A stretch of 64,000 nt of DNA, taken from Berkiella_A sp964633725 (lineage in GTDB: Bacteria > Pseudomonadota > Gammaproteobacteria > Berkiellales > Berkiellaceae). The notes beneath the pieces were generated by a model. That model saw only the letters and a list, made by a program, of their open reading frames with translations, was not told the origin of the DNA and searched no databases. Every line of letters starts with the position of its first letter. The first letter of the stretch is position 1. Below, piece after piece: positions 54,604-64,000 of the stretch. Made by a program: the position numbers and the translations under genes. The stretch spans positions 23,370 to 87,369 of the forward strand of contig CAZWHY010000008.1 of NCBI GenBank assembly GCA_964633725.1, read 5' to 3'.

Positions 54604-55752
54604 TTAAGATGTAAGTCCAGAAAAAATTTCCCGACCAATAATCATTCTTCTAATTTCGGAGGTACCGGCGCCAATTTCATATAATTTAGCATCTCTGAGT
54701 AATCTGCCAGTCGCAAACTCATTCACATAGCCATTACCGCCTAAGCACTGAATGGCGTGTAGTGCCATTTGTGTTGCATTTTCAGAGGCAAATAAAATCA
54801 CCGAAGCCGCATCTTTATTGGTTAATTGTTTTGTGCTATCTGCTATATTGGCTTGTTGATATAAATAGGCTCTTGATGCGTTTAATGTGGTGTACATATC
54901 GGCGACTTTGGCTTGAATCAGTTGAAATTCACCAATGGCTTTACCAAATTGTTTTCTATCACGAATATAAGGAATAACTTGATCCAAACAAGCTTGCATA
55001 ATACCAATGGGACCAGCGGCTAAGACTAAACGTTCATAATTTAAGCCACTCATCAGAACTTTGGCACCTTGGTTTAAGCCACCTAAAATATTCTTCTCTG
55101 GGACTTTGCAATCGATAAAGACCAGCTCACAAGTATTGGAACCGCGCATGCCTAATTTGTCTAGTTTTTGGGCAGTTGTAAAGCCGGGGAAGTTTTTTTC
55201 AATTAAAAAAGCGGTGATGCCTTTAGAGCCACCTTCTGGTGTGGTTTTGGCATAGACCACCAAAACATCGGCATCGGGCCCATTGGTAATCCACATTTTA
55301 TGGCCATTTAGAATATAGTGAGAGCCGTCTTTTTTTGCATCCAGTTTGAGACTCATCACATCTGAGCCACTACCTGCTTCGCTCATAGCCAAAGCACCAA
55401 CATGGTCACCGCTAATCAGCTTAGGTAAGTACTTTTGTTTTTGCTCTTCTGTGCCATTGCGGTAGATTTGATTAACGCACAGATTAGAGTGTGCACCGTA
55501 GCTCAACCCTACTGAGGCAGAAGCTCGGCTTATTTCCTCCATCGCAAGGCAATGCTCTAAATATCCCATTCCAGCACCACCATATTTTTCTTCTACGGTA
55601 ATACCGAGTAAGCCGAGTGCGCCCATTTTTTTCCATAATGGATTAGGGAATTCGTTGCTTTGATCTATCTGTTCCGCAATGGGGGCTATTTCATTGGTGG
55701 CAAATTGACGAACTGTGTCTTGAATAAGAGTGGCGGTTTCTCCAAGGTTCAT
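54604..55752 (-). CDS. liuA: Isovaleryl-CoA dehydrogenase
   Basis: FAD acyl-CoA dehydrogenase that oxidises isovaleryl-CoA to methylcrotonyl-CoA and hands electrons to ETF. ALAMSEAGSGSDVMSLKLDA and the end block YEIGAGTSEIRRMIIGRE are family features. SGLNYERLVLAAGPIGIMQ holds the catalytic Glu at the position that is typical for isovaleryl-CoA dehydrogenases. It is 382 aa and the first gene of the operon running to scoB. Confidence 0.93.
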   Translation of the reverse strand: MNLGETATLIQDTVRQFATNEIAPIAEQIDQSNEFPNPLWKKMGALGLLGITVEEKYGGAGMGYLEHCLAMEEISRASASVGLSYGAHSNLCVNQIYRNGTEEQKQKYLPKLISGDHVGALAMSEAGSGSDVMSLKLDAKKDGSHYILNGHKMWITNGPDADVLVVYAKTTPEGGSKGITAFLIEKNFPGFTTAQKLDKLGMRGSNTCELVFIDCKVPEKNILGGLNQGAKVLMSGLNYERLVLAAGPIGIMQACLDQVIPYIRDRKQFGKAIGEFQLIQAKVADMYTTLNASRAYLYQQANIADSTKQLTNKDAASVILFASENATQMALHAIQCLGGNGYVNEFATGRLLRDAKLYEIGAGTSEIRRMIIGREIFSGLTS

Positions 55753-55954
55753 AGGTAGTCCTTATTTAATGCCTGCAAGAGCCAAGCATCTAGTATATTA
55801 AGTAGAATACAGAGCAGAATAATAGTTATATTTCTTGCCAACAAGTTTGTAGTGTAGTGGATAACTCTGTTGCAAAATGTTTTCCAAACTCTATCCTTGT
55901 TTGCATCAGATCACAAGTATGCGTCTCGTTTTAATATTAAGTTAAGGTAATCAT

Positions 55955-56710
55955 ATGGATATCAAAAATCAAGCTGTCGTTGTCTCAGGTGGTGCTAGTG
56001 GCATGGGGGCAGCATTATGTCAGTATTTATCTGATGCCGGGGCTATCGTTGTTGTGTTAGACAAAAATGGCGAGCAAGCAGAATTAATGGCCAATAAAGT
56101 AAAAGGCATTGCTTTGGTTTGTGACATTACAGAATCAGCAGAACTTGAGCAAGCCATACAATCTTTACCAGAAGATTTAAAAAACAAGCTCAAAGCAAAC
56201 ATTAATTGCGCAGGTGTGGCTCCAGCAAAACGTATGGTGGGTAAAGAGGGGGCGGTTAGTTTGGAATGGTTCGAATCTATTATTAAAATCAACTTAATTG
56301 GTACTTATAATGTAATGCGTTTATGTGCAGACTTAATGATCAAAAACGCTAAGGCTAATAATGAAAATGGTGTCATCATTAATACGGCATCTATAGCAGC
56401 ATTTGATGGGCAAATAGGTCAAAGTGCCTACAGTGCATCTAAAGCAGGTATTGTGGGGATGACGCTACCTTTGGCACGCGAGTTAGCACAATTTGGCATT
56501 CGAGTCATGACCATTGCACCCGGCATGATTAATACACCCATGATGCAAGGGATGCCGGATAAAGTATCCGATCATTTATTAAACCAAACCGTTTATCCCA
56601 AACGATTTGGCGTGCCAGAAGAATTTGCAAAACTAGCGGGCCATATTATAGAGAACACTATGCTCAATGGCGAAGTGATTCGCTTGGATGGGGCGGTTAG
56701 GATGGTGTGA
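55955..56710 (+). CDS. SDR-family 3-hydroxyacyl-CoA dehydrogenase (HSD10-like)
   Basis: A 251-aa NAD-dependent short-chain dehydrogenase. The coenzyme motif SGGASGMGAAL is at residues 10-20, NCAGVAPAKRMVGKEG is typical of type II 3-hydroxyacyl-CoA dehydrogenase (HSD17B10-like), and the catalytic YSASK is near 158-162. A likely role is 2-methyl-3-hydroxybutyryl-CoA oxidation in isoleucine breakdown, which fits the divergent liu operon and thiolase. Confidence 0.88.
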   Translation: MDIKNQAVVVSGGASGMGAALCQYLSDAGAIVVVLDKNGEQAELMANKVKGIALVCDITESAELEQAIQSLPEDLKNKLKANINCAGVAPAKRMVGKEGAVSLEWFESIIKINLIGTYNVMRLCADLMIKNAKANNENGVIINTASIAAFDGQIGQSAYSASKAGIVGMTLPLARELAQFGIRVMTIAPGMINTPMMQGMPDKVSDHLLNQTVYPKRFGVPEEFAKLAGHIIENTMLNGEVIRLDGAVRMV

Positions 56711-56792
56711 ATGGCGCTTCGCGCCTGCTCGTTGTCGAAAATTTTATTTAGAAGACACAATGGTAGTGTCAGGAGAAGGGCAGTAATCAAAA

Positions 56793-56829
56793 CCACCTCT
56801 CGATTATAGTATTATAATCTGAGAGGCGG
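56793..56829 (-). terminator. Terminator of the giant surface protein gene
   Basis: A long hairpin: CCACCTCTC and GATTATA on one arm, TATAATC and GAGAGGCGG on the other. Read on the minus strand it is followed by GGTTTTGATT, so it fits the end of the gene that stops at 56850. Confidence 0.75.
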
Positions 56830-56849
56830 AGAGAGCAGTAGGCTTATGA

Positions 56850-59800
56850 CTAGATATCACCATTGTTGACTTCTTGAATCATCATATCTAAGGCTTGCTC
56901 GATAGTTGTGTCTGAGTAACTGCTGATTTGTGCATCTGAGCATGTGTTACAATTTTGCTCATTAGCAACTGGGTTTTCTTCATTGGCAAAAGCCTCAAGG
57001 CTTTGCACTAGCGAGTCTTGCTCAATAATGTCGGATACATTAAGACTAACATCACCAACTATATTACTGCTGCCATCATCCATAGTATATTCTGATTGAC
57101 CAAAAACGGTATTATTAGATATCACTGAGACTTCGTTGTCAGAAATTAAACCAATACTTACAATGCCATATTCAATTAAGCTGGTAAGCTCGTTCTCTTC
57201 TCCAATTCCATTTTGATTATGATCTTGCCAGAGGGCAAAATCTTCAAAATGCTCATCATCTTTGTTAAATAGGTTGTCGTTATTAGTATCATAGGCAAGC
57301 GCCAAACCCTGTAAATCTGTTGTTGCATCCGGATGATGGTTGGCAAATGCAAATTCATTGATTTCTGTAATTTGATTATCACCATTCATATCGTAAACTA
57401 AAATGGCATCATCTGGATGTACCCAGCCAATCTGCTCTAATGTACCATCCCCATTAATATCAAAATATACATTAGAGTGATTGGCATTGATGAGTTCTAA
57501 CCCATCACCATCTAAATCTAATACCACTGGCACTACACCGCCAAATTCAAATGCGCCTATATCCCTGACTGTGTTTATGATTGCAGCCCCTCTTTGATCT
57601 GAGGTTAAGTCTGCAGGATTCCCAGCATCGATTGCCGTACTCCCAACAAGCAACGCATGAGTTTCAGTTGGGCCACCATTATTAGTTAATGCACCAAGAA
57701 GGGCATCTATAGGTGTTGCCGCTGTCCCAAATTGGTCTCCTGTTGTAGCAGATATTGTTGTTGAGTTATCTGCATTCCCAATAAGGTTGTAACCTAAAGA
57801 TATGAAACTGCTGCCATTATTATCCTGAATATCGTTATCATTATTATTACCAGCTACAATAGAGCTTGATAACGTCACTATTTGTTTATTATTGTCAATA
57901 CCGCTGCCACCGGAAGCGGCACTATTATTAGTAATGGTACTATTAGTGATTACTGTATCATTTGCACCATTTTGCCTATGAAGATATATTCCCCCACCGA
58001 ATGCGGAGGATATATTACCAGAAATAGTACTTTGGTCAATATTCAGAGTGCCTGTTCGCTCGAAAAATATTCCAGCCCCATTACCACTTGTTGTATTGTT
58101 TGAAACTGTACTATTTAATAAATCAACAGAGGTATTCCGAATATAAATACCACCACCACCAGCACCATTATTACTATTAGCGGATGAATTACTATCTATC
58201 GTACTATTTGTGATACTATGGCCTGAGCCTCCAATAATATAAATCCCACCTCCACTTTGCGCAGTGTTTTGCGAGACAACTGTATTATCTAGAGTTATAG
58301 TTGAACTAGCAACATTTATTCCAGCGCCGTTAGCAGTAGTCACTCCATTTATTATGGTCAAGTCTCGCAGGGTTAGATCTGCACTTGTTCTAACATCAAT
58401 GACCCTATCAAGGCCATTTGCATCAATCACCGAGTTTGTACCACCTTGCACTGTTACATTATAAGTCGAGTTGGTGAAATCAAAATCGCCTGTTTCAGCA
58501 GAATTTTCACCTGTACCTGCAATGGTCATTGTGTAAGTCGTGTTGTCTGCCAAGTATATTGTATGATCACAAGTTGCATGATTTGAGAGGATTACAGCTT
58601 CTCTGAAGGAAATCTCACCATCACCGTTATCTCCAAAACTCGCTAATATTTGTGTGTAGGTATCTGTGTTTGTGTATGAATCAAGAGTATCAGCATTGGT
58701 TGTCACTAGGACCTCGCAAGGCTCAGACTCATATTCAAAGGCTCCAGCATCTGCTGTATCCACAAAGGTTACGCCTCTTTGATCTGTGGTTAAAGTGCCA
58801 CCATCACCATCTGTGTTACTACCTGAGTTTATAGCAAGACTTCCTGTCACTAAAGCAACTGTTTCTGTTTCTCCGCCATTATCAGCAAGCGCAGGTGAAG
58901 CGGTACCAAATTCAACAAGGGCTGTCGTCGTCGTGTATGTCAGCGAGCCAACGCCAACAGTATCATTAGAGAAATTATTTGAGCCTGTTACATTTCCAGC
59001 AACACTATTATTGCGAATGTCTTGTCCGCTAGAAGAAGCCGTATTATTGAGGATTATGGTACTGTCTATTGTACTGACACTGGCATTACCATCATTAAAT
59101 AAGCCGCCACCAGAACCACCAGTAGAAGTATTGTTAATTATTGTAGAATTTGCTACGGATATAGTACTCCCATCTTCAACACCAATACCACCTCCAGAAC
59201 CACCAGCTTGGTTATCAACAACAGATATATTGTAAGCTACCATGCTAGCAGCATCATCGACATCGATAGCACCACCAGTACCAGATGCTGTATTTAAGCT
59301 AAAGGTACTATTATAAACAGTTGTCTCCGAGTTACTGCCAAAGCTTGAAATGGCTCCACCATCGCTATCTACCGTATTGCCCGTAAAGGTCGAGTCACTT
59401 ACTGTCATCGTACCTCTATTTTGTATTCCACCTCCATCATTTCCAGCAAAGTTTCCAGTAAAGGTAGAGTTGGTAACAGTAGCAGTAGCATTATTTCTAA
59501 TTCCGCCACCACTTCCATTTGTGCCGTTATCAACATCATTATTTGTGAAAGTTGTGTTATCAACTGTTAAGATAGACGTACCATCATTTAAAATCCCACC
59601 ACCAGATTGAGTACTGGTAGCAGTATTTCCTGATATCGTGCTATTTGTAATATTCGCCGTTGATGAACCCCGTAATCCAATACCCCCGCCTCCGTCAGCA
59701 GTATTGTTGGATATAGTTGAACTATCTACATCTAAGGTAGCATTGTTTACTTCTATAGCACCACCTCCACTTGAACCTGTAGAGACATTATCTGTCAAGG

Positions 59801-62800
59801 TGCTATCGGTAATCGAAACATTACTTCCAGCAGTAAGTCTGATACCACCGCCAGTATCACCAAAACCACCATCAGCGTTTCCACCCTGTATAGTGACGTT
59901 GTCAATATCAACTTCTGAACCACGAATATCAAGTACTCTATCAGTATTATTTCCGTCAATCACTGAGTTTGTGCCACCTTGCACTGTTACCTTATAAGTT
60001 GTGTTGGTGAAATCAAGATCGCCTGTTTCAGCAGAATTTTCCCCTGAACCTGTAAGGGTCATTGTGTAAGTCGTGCTATCTGCCAAGTATATCGTATAAT
60101 CACACCCCGCATGATTTGAGAGGATCACAGCTTCTCTTAAGGAAATAAATCCATCACCGTTGTCTCTAAAATCAGCTAATATTTGTGCGTAGGTATCTGT
60201 GTTTGTGTATGTATCAAGGGCATCTAAATTTGTGGTAACAAAAATATCACAAGTATCATTTCCATTAATGGTTATTGTTATGTTCTGTGTGTCAGTACCA
60301 TCAAAGCTTTGAACACTAAACACTTCTACTATACTCTCTCCAGAAGATAATTTTTGTATGTCGGTATTAGTATTATCTGCTGCATATGTCCACATGCCTC
60401 CTGCCGTAATGTTAAGGCTTCCTAATTGGGAACCACCAGGGCCAGTTGAGGAAACAAACGTAACATTTGTATCAAATATATCTTCTCCAGTATCTACATC
60501 TGTTACAGTAAGATTATCTGTCACCGTGAGTGTCGCGGCATCATCTTCTGTTGTACTTCCAGAAGCAACGCCACTAATGGTCGCTACGTCATTCGTACCG
60601 TCAATGGTAATTGTGACGGTGCTGGCGGTGCCATCAATACTGGTTACATTATAAACTTCATTGATACTGTTACCAGCATTTAAGCTGTCATGAGCGCTAT
60701 TGGCGGTAAATGTCCAATCACCGTTGGCGAGCAAATCAAATGTACCGATAAGGCCTGCAATGTTAATAGGCGTAAAGGTGTTATCTGAGTTATCCACATC
60801 GGCTGCGGTTAAGGTGCCGTTAGTCATTAATGGTAAATCGGTTTCACTCAAGGTTTGTGAAGCAGAACTCACTATGGCAGCATCATTAGTGCCGTTAATA
60901 GTGATCGTCACCGTGCTAGGTGTGCCATCAATAGATTGAATGTTATAAACCTCGCTTACGTTATCACCGACATTTAAGCTATCGAAAGCACTGTTGGCTA
61001 CGAATGTCCAATCGCCATTAATTAGCAGGTTAAGTGTGCCAATGAGTCCCACTATATTAGTTGCAACAAAAGTATTATCCGCGTCATCAACATCGATGGC
61101 TGTTAAAGTGCCACTGGTAGCAAGTAGCGCATCCGTTTCAATTAAAACTTGGCTATCACTACTCACCACTGCGGCAATATTTGAACTGGGTGGTGGTGTA
61201 GCCCCAAACTCAAATGCGCCAGCATCTGCGGTACCCACAAAGGTTGCGCCCCTTTGATCGGTGGTTAAAGTGCCACTATCACCATCTGTGTTACTACCTG
61301 AGTTTATAGCAAGACTTCCTGTCACTAAAGCAACTGTTTCTGTTTCTCCGCCATTATCAGCAAGCGCAGGTGAAGCGGTACCAAATTCAACAAGGGCTGT
61401 CGTCGTCGTGTATGTCAGCGAGCCAACGCCAACAGTATCATTAGAGAAATTATTTGAGCCTGTTACATTTCCAGCAACACTATTATTGCGAATGTCTTGT
61501 CCGCTAGAAGAAGCCGTATTATTGAGGATTATGGTACTGTCTATTGTGATGACGCTAGCTGCATTACTATCATTAAATAAGCCGCCACCAGAACCACCAG
61601 CAGTATTGTTAATTATTGTAGAATTTGCTACAGAGATAGTACTACCATTTTCATTAGCAATACCACCACCAGAATCACTTGCTTGGTTAGCAACCAAAGA
61701 ACTATTGTAAATTGCCATGGTGCTGCCATCATCATTATCAATACCACCGCCAAAAGCACCTGCTATATTTGATGCAAAGGTACTATTGTAAATGGTCGTA
61801 TCTGAACTAGCGCCAGATCCCGATAAACCAGCACCATCACTATTTGCCGTATTGCCCGTAAAGGTCGAGCTACTTACTGTCATCGTACCCGTATTTTGTA
61901 TTCCACCACCATCTTGGTTTGCATGATTACCAATAAAGCGTGAGTCAGTAATAGTAGCCGTAGCATTATTTCTAATCCCGCCACCACTTCCACTAGTGCC
62001 ACTTACGCTGTTATCAGCATCATTATTTGCGAAAGTTGTGTTATCAACTGTTAAGATAGACGTATCATCATTTAAAATCCCACCTCCAGATTGATTCTTG
62101 GTAGCAGTATTTTCCAATATTGTACTATTTGTAATATTAGCTGTTGACGAGCCCCGTAATCCAATACCGCCGCCTCCTTCAGCAGTATTGTTGGATATAG
62201 TTGAATTATCTACATTTAAGGTAGCATTGTCTACATCTATAGCACCACCTCCATTTGCACCTGTAGAGACATTATCTGTCAAGGTACTATCCGTAATCGA
62301 AACATCACTTCCGGCAGTAAGTCTGATACCACCACCAGTATCACCAAAACCACCATCAGCGTTTCCACTCTGTATAGTGACGTTGTCAATATCAACTTCT
62401 GAACCACGAATATCAAGTACTCTATCAGTATTATTTCCGTCAATCACTGAGTTTGTGCCACCTTGCACTGTTACCTTATAAGTTGTGTTGGTGAAATCAA
62501 GATCGCCTGTTTCAGCAGAATTTTCCCCTGAACCTGTAAGGGTCATTGTGTAAGTCGTGCTATCTGCCAAGTATATCGTATAATCACACCCCGCATGATT
62601 TGAGAGGATCACAGCTTCTCTTAAGGAAATAAATCCATCACCGTTGTCTCTAAAATCAGCTAATATTTGTGCGTAGGTATCTGTGTTTGTGTATGTATCA
62701 AGGGCATCTAAATTTGTGGTAACAAAAATATCACAAGTATCATTTCCATTAATGGTTATTGTTATGTTCTGTGTGTCAGTACCATCAAAGCTTTGAACAC

Positions 62801-64000
62801 TAAACACTTCTACTATACTCTCTCCAGAAGATAATTTTTGTATGTCGGTATTAGTATTATCTGCTGCATATGTCCACATGCCTCCTGCCGTAATGTTAAG
62901 GCTTCCTAATTGGGAACCACCAGGGCCAGTTGAGGAAACAAACGTAACATTTGTATCAAATATATCTTCTCCAGTATCTACATCTGTTACAGTAAGATTA
63001 TCTGTCACCGTGAGTGTCGCGGCATCATCTTCTGTTGTACTTCCAGAAGCAACGCCACTAATGGTCGCTACGTCATTCGTACCGTCAATGGTAATTGTGA
63101 CGGTGCTGGCGGTGCCATCAATACTGGTTACATTATAAACTTCATTGATACTGTTACCAGCATTTAAGCTGTCATGAGCGCTATTGGCGGTAAATGTCCA
63201 ATCACCGTTGGCGAGTAAACTAAAGGTTCCGATAGTGTCGACTACATTGACTGGGATAAAGGTGTCATCTGGGTTATCCACATCGGTTGCAGTTAAAGTA
63301 CCGTTAGTCATTAATGGTGCATCGGTTTCGATGAGTATTTTTGAATCAGAGCTGACCACCGCGGCATCATTGGTACCGTTGATAGTAATTGTGACCGTGC
63401 TGGCGCTGCTATCGATTGCTTGGACGTTATAGACCTCGTTTACGCTATCACTAACATTTAAGCTATCGAAAGCACTGTTGGCTACGAATGTCCAGTCGCC
63501 ATTAATTAATAAATTAAATGTGCCAATGAGACCGACAATATTAATTGGGATGAAAATATCGTCTACGCCATCTGGATCAGCAGCGGTTAAAGTACCATTA
63601 GTCATTAATGGTGCATCGGTTTCCATGAGCATTTGTGAATCAGAGCTGACAATGCTGGCATCATTGGTGCCGACAATGAGGATGGTGACCGTGCTGGCGG
63701 TGCCATCGATTGATTGGACGTTATACACTTCGTCGATAATGCCACCGGCACTTAAGCTGTCATGAGCGCTATTGGCTAGGAATGTCCAATTACCGTTGGC
63801 TAAGAGATCGAATGTACCTATGGTGCCGACAATGTTAATGGGGATAAAGGTGTTATCTAAATTATCCACATCCACTGATGTTAATACGCCATTAGCCGCA
63901 AGAGGGGTGTTGGTTTCGATGAGCAGTTGTGAATCAGAACTGACTGTGGCTGCATCATTTGTACCATTAATGGTTATTTTAACTGAGCTTGATGTGCCAT
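56850..64000 (-). CDS. Giant VCBS/beta-helix surface protein, 5' end outside the window
   Basis: More than 2,380 codons without a stop reach the right edge, so the N-terminus lies outside. From N to C (high to low coordinates): VCBS/cadherin-like repeats of about 98 aa with TITINGTNDA (64000 to about 62740); a CSLREA-type opening (DNGDGFISLREAVILSNHA) and a right-handed beta-helix of GGGI-x-N-x-x-x-x-T-x-x-x-S repeats, closing with a DNGG-x-T-E-T anchor-type block near 61200; three more VCBS repeats (to about 60250); a second helix (to about 58730) and a third, more diverged (to about 57540). The end has calcium-binding LDLDGDG, FDINGDG, YDMNGDNQITE, as in RTX proteins. Export by type I secretion and adhesion are inferred; no transporter is in view. 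Confidence 0.85.
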   Translation of the reverse strand, partial: GTSSSVKITINGTNDAATVSSDSQLLIETNTPLAANGVLTSVDVDNLDNTFIPINIVGTIGTFDLLANGNWTFLANSAHDSLSAGGIIDEVYNVQSIDGTASTVTILIVGTNDASIVSSDSQMLMETDAPLMTNGTLTAADPDGVDDIFIPINIVGLIGTFNLLINGDWTFVANSAFDSLNVSDSVNEVYNVQAIDSSASTVTITINGTNDAAVVSSDSKILIETDAPLMTNGTLTATDVDNPDDTFIPVNVVDTIGTFSLLANGDWTFTANSAHDSLNAGNSINEVYNVTSIDGTASTVTITIDGTNDVATISGVASGSTTEDDAATLTVTDNLTVTDVDTGEDIFDTNVTFVSSTGPGGSQLGSLNITAGGMWTYAADNTNTDIQKLSSGESIVEVFSVQSFDGTDTQNITITINGNDTCDIFVTTNLDALDTYTNTDTYAQILADFRDNGDGFISLREAVILSNHAGCDYTIYLADSTTYTMTLTGSGENSAETGDLDFTNTTYKVTVQGGTNSVIDGNNTDRVLDIRGSEVDIDNVTIQSGNADGGFGDTGGGIRLTAGSDVSITDSTLTDNVSTGANGGGAIDVDNATLNVDNSTISNNTAEGGGGIGLRGSSTANITNSTILENTATKNQSGGGILNDDTSILTVDNTTFANNDADNSVSGTSGSGGGIRNNATATITDSRFIGNHANQDGGGIQNTGTMTVSSSTFTGNTANSDGAGLSGSGASSDTTIYNSTFASNIAGAFGGGIDNDDGSTMAIYNSSLVANQASDSGGGIANENGSTISVANSTIINNTAGGSGGGLFNDSNAASVITIDSTIILNNTASSSGQDIRNNSVAGNVTGSNNFSNDTVGVGSLTYTTTTALVEFGTASPALADNGGETETVALVTGSLAINSGSNTDGDSGTLTTDQRGATFVGTADAGAFEFGATPPPSSNIAAVVSSDSQVLIETDALLATSGTLTAIDVDDADNTFVATNIVGLIGTLNLLINGDWTFVANSAFDSLNVGDNVSEVYNIQSIDGTPSTVTITINGTNDAAIVSSASQTLSETDLPLMTNGTLTAADVDNSDNTFTPINIAGLIGTFDLLANGDWTFTANSAHDSLNAGNSINEVYNVTSIDGTASTVTITIDGTNDVATISGVASGSTTEDDAATLTVTDNLTVTDVDTGEDIFDTNVTFVSSTGPGGSQLGSLNITAGGMWTYAADNTNTDIQKLSSGESIVEVFSVQSFDGTDTQNITITINGNDTCDIFVTTNLDALDTYTNTDTYAQILADFRDNGDGFISLREAVILSNHAGCDYTIYLADSTTYTMTLTGSGENSAETGDLDFTNTTYKVTVQGGTNSVIDGNNTDRVLDIRGSEVDIDNVTIQGGNADGGFGDTGGGIRLTAGSNVSITDSTLTDNVSTGSSGGGAIEVNNATLDVDSSTISNNTADGGGGIGLRGSSTANITNSTISGNTATSTQSGGGILNDGTSILTVDNTTFTNNDVDNGTNGSGGGIRNNATATVTNSTFTGNFAGNDGGGIQNRGTMTVSDSTFTGNTVDSDGGAISSFGSNSETTVYNSTFSLNTASGTGGAIDVDDAASMVAYNISVVDNQAGGSGGGIGVEDGSTISVANSTIINNTSTGGSGGGLFNDGNASVSTIDSTIILNNTASSSGQDIRNNSVAGNVTGSNNFSNDTVGVGSLTYTTTTALVEFGTASPALADNGGETETVALVTGSLAINSGSNTDGDGGTLTTDQRGVTFVDTADAGAFEYESEPCEVLVTTNADTLDSYTNTDTYTQILASFGDNGDGEISFREAVILSNHATCDHTIYLADNTTYTMTIAGTGENSAETGDFDFTNSTYNVTVQGGTNSVIDANGLDRVIDVRTSADLTLRDLTIINGVTTANGAGINVASSTITLDNTVVSQNTAQSGGGIYIIGGSGHSITNSTIDSNSSANSNNGAGGGGIYIRNTSVDLLNSTVSNNTTSGNGAGIFFERTGTLNIDQSTISGNISSAFGGGIYLHRQNGANDTVITNSTITNNSAASGGSGIDNNKQIVTLSSSIVAGNNNDNDIQDNNGSSFISLGYNLIGNADNSTTISATTGDQFGTAATPIDALLGALTNNGGPTETHALLVGSTAIDAGNPADLTSDQRGAAIINTVRDIGAFEFGGVVPVVLDLDGDGLELINANHSNVYFDINGDGTLEQIGWVHPDDAILVYDMNGDNQITEINEFAFANHHPDATTDLQGLALAYDTNNDNLFNKDDEHFEDFALWQDHNQNGIGEENELTSLIEYGIVSIGLISDNEVSVISNNTVFGQSEYTMDDGSSNIVGDVSLNVSDIIEQDSLVQSLEAFANEENPVANEQNCNTCSDAQISSYSDTTIEQALDMMIQEVNNGDI
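58786..60731. repeat. Large internal duplication in the surface protein gene, copy A
   Basis: Pairs with 61261-63215. About 275 bp at the low end (58786-59070) and about 880 bp at the high end (59850-60731) are nearly identical to copy B; the first arm shows a single visible mismatch. The stretch between codes for the beta-helix core and is clearly diverged. The offset is 2475 bp at one end and 2484 bp at the other, an in-frame difference of three codons. Confidence 0.85.
61261..63215. repeat. Large internal duplication in the surface protein gene, copy B
   Basis: Second member of the pair with 58786-60731. The identical arms are 61261-61545 and about 62334-63215; the core of about 61546-62330 differs by substitutions and small in-frame indels. 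Outside 63215 the VCBS repeats resume ordinary divergence, which marks the breakpoint. Confidence 0.85.

Noticed and set aside
58786..63765. Several open frames of 80-150 codons on the plus strand opposite the giant surface protein
   Set aside because: They lie wholly antisense to a repetitive gene with a strong codon bias; identical copies follow the duplication. Their translations are Val/Pro/Ser-rich without any domain.
56850..64000. CRISPR-like array in the repetitive region
   Set aside because: The repeats are coding, about 294 bp apart and imperfect, with no short direct repeats and unique spacers.
1..64000. tRNA and rRNA genes
   Set aside because: I looked through the intergenic stretches and saw no cloverleaf with a T-loop motif and no rRNA-like segment.

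Overview
The window looks like a chromosomal segment of a low-GC, host-associated gammaproteobacterium, most likely of the order Legionellales (Legionella/Coxiella/Berkiella-like). The reasons are: two tandem genes carry the DotI/IcmL domain of Dot/Icm type IVB secretion; several large proteins have no ordinary bacterial domains, one with what reads as a eukaryotic RasGEF domain; and the housekeeping neighbourhoods (rpsP-rimM-trmD-rplS, yfjD-ypjD-ffh, ccmFGHI) are gammaproteobacterial. The genus is an inference; no rRNA or tRNA gene was found.

Layout. 1-7.2 kb (minus strand): a cystathionine beta-synthase cut by the left edge, two unrecognised proteins that share a C-terminal motif block, then an overlapping pair made of a GT2-GtrA fusion and an alkaline-phosphatase-superfamily protein. 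7.3-12.4 kb: a CPBP membrane protease and the cytochrome c maturation operon ccmF-G-H-I. 12.5-14.2 kb: a two-methyltransferase cassette followed by a decayed second copy of the ccmI 3' end. 14.3-17.3 kb: a 977-aa RasGEF-like effector candidate. 17.4-18.7 kb: two exported IcmL-like proteins. 18.9-25.5 kb: a cyclase-family hydrolase, an unknown protein, yfjD, ypjD, ffh, a DUF805 protein and an EamA exporter. 25.7-29.0 kb: rpsP-rimM-trmD-rplS, ogt, dsbC. 29.2-33.9 kb: a small unknown protein, ETF-ubiquinone oxidoreductase, etfBA, a TraT-like lipoprotein. 34.0-35.3 kb: a REP-associated transposase flanked by its own repeats.

35.4-56.7 kb is a catabolic island for ketogenic amino acids: hppD-fahA-maiA-NUDIX (tyrosine), a tyrosine permease, an aromatic aminotransferase, phhB, a kinase, a cytochrome P450, phhA and a ferritin-like protein. 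It continues with a leucine operon (liuA, thiolase, liuB, liuC, liuD, mvaB) and succinyl-CoA:3-ketoacid CoA-transferase (scoAB), plus a divergent SDR dehydrogenase. Phe is hydroxylated to Tyr, and Tyr and Leu both run down to acetoacetate, which ScoAB and the thiolase turn into acetyl-CoA. The ETF system at 29.6-33.1 kb can take electrons from isovaleryl-CoA dehydrogenase. Homogentisate dioxygenase (hmgA) is missing from this otherwise complete set.

56.85 kb to the right edge is one gene on the minus strand, incomplete at its 5' end: a giant surface protein of VCBS/cadherin-like repeats alternating with right-handed beta-helix domains and ending in a calcium-binding C-terminal region. It contains a long internal duplication with identical arms and a diverged core.

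Most notable: the RasGEF-like protein; the shared domain of the two proteins at 1.5-4.6 kb; two places where a gene and a decayed copy of the same gene flank accessory genes (ccmI and phhA); a 260-bp MITE with perfect 21-bp ends; a transposase with matching 24-bp repeats; and a dispersed double-hairpin repeat whose stems differ but still pair.
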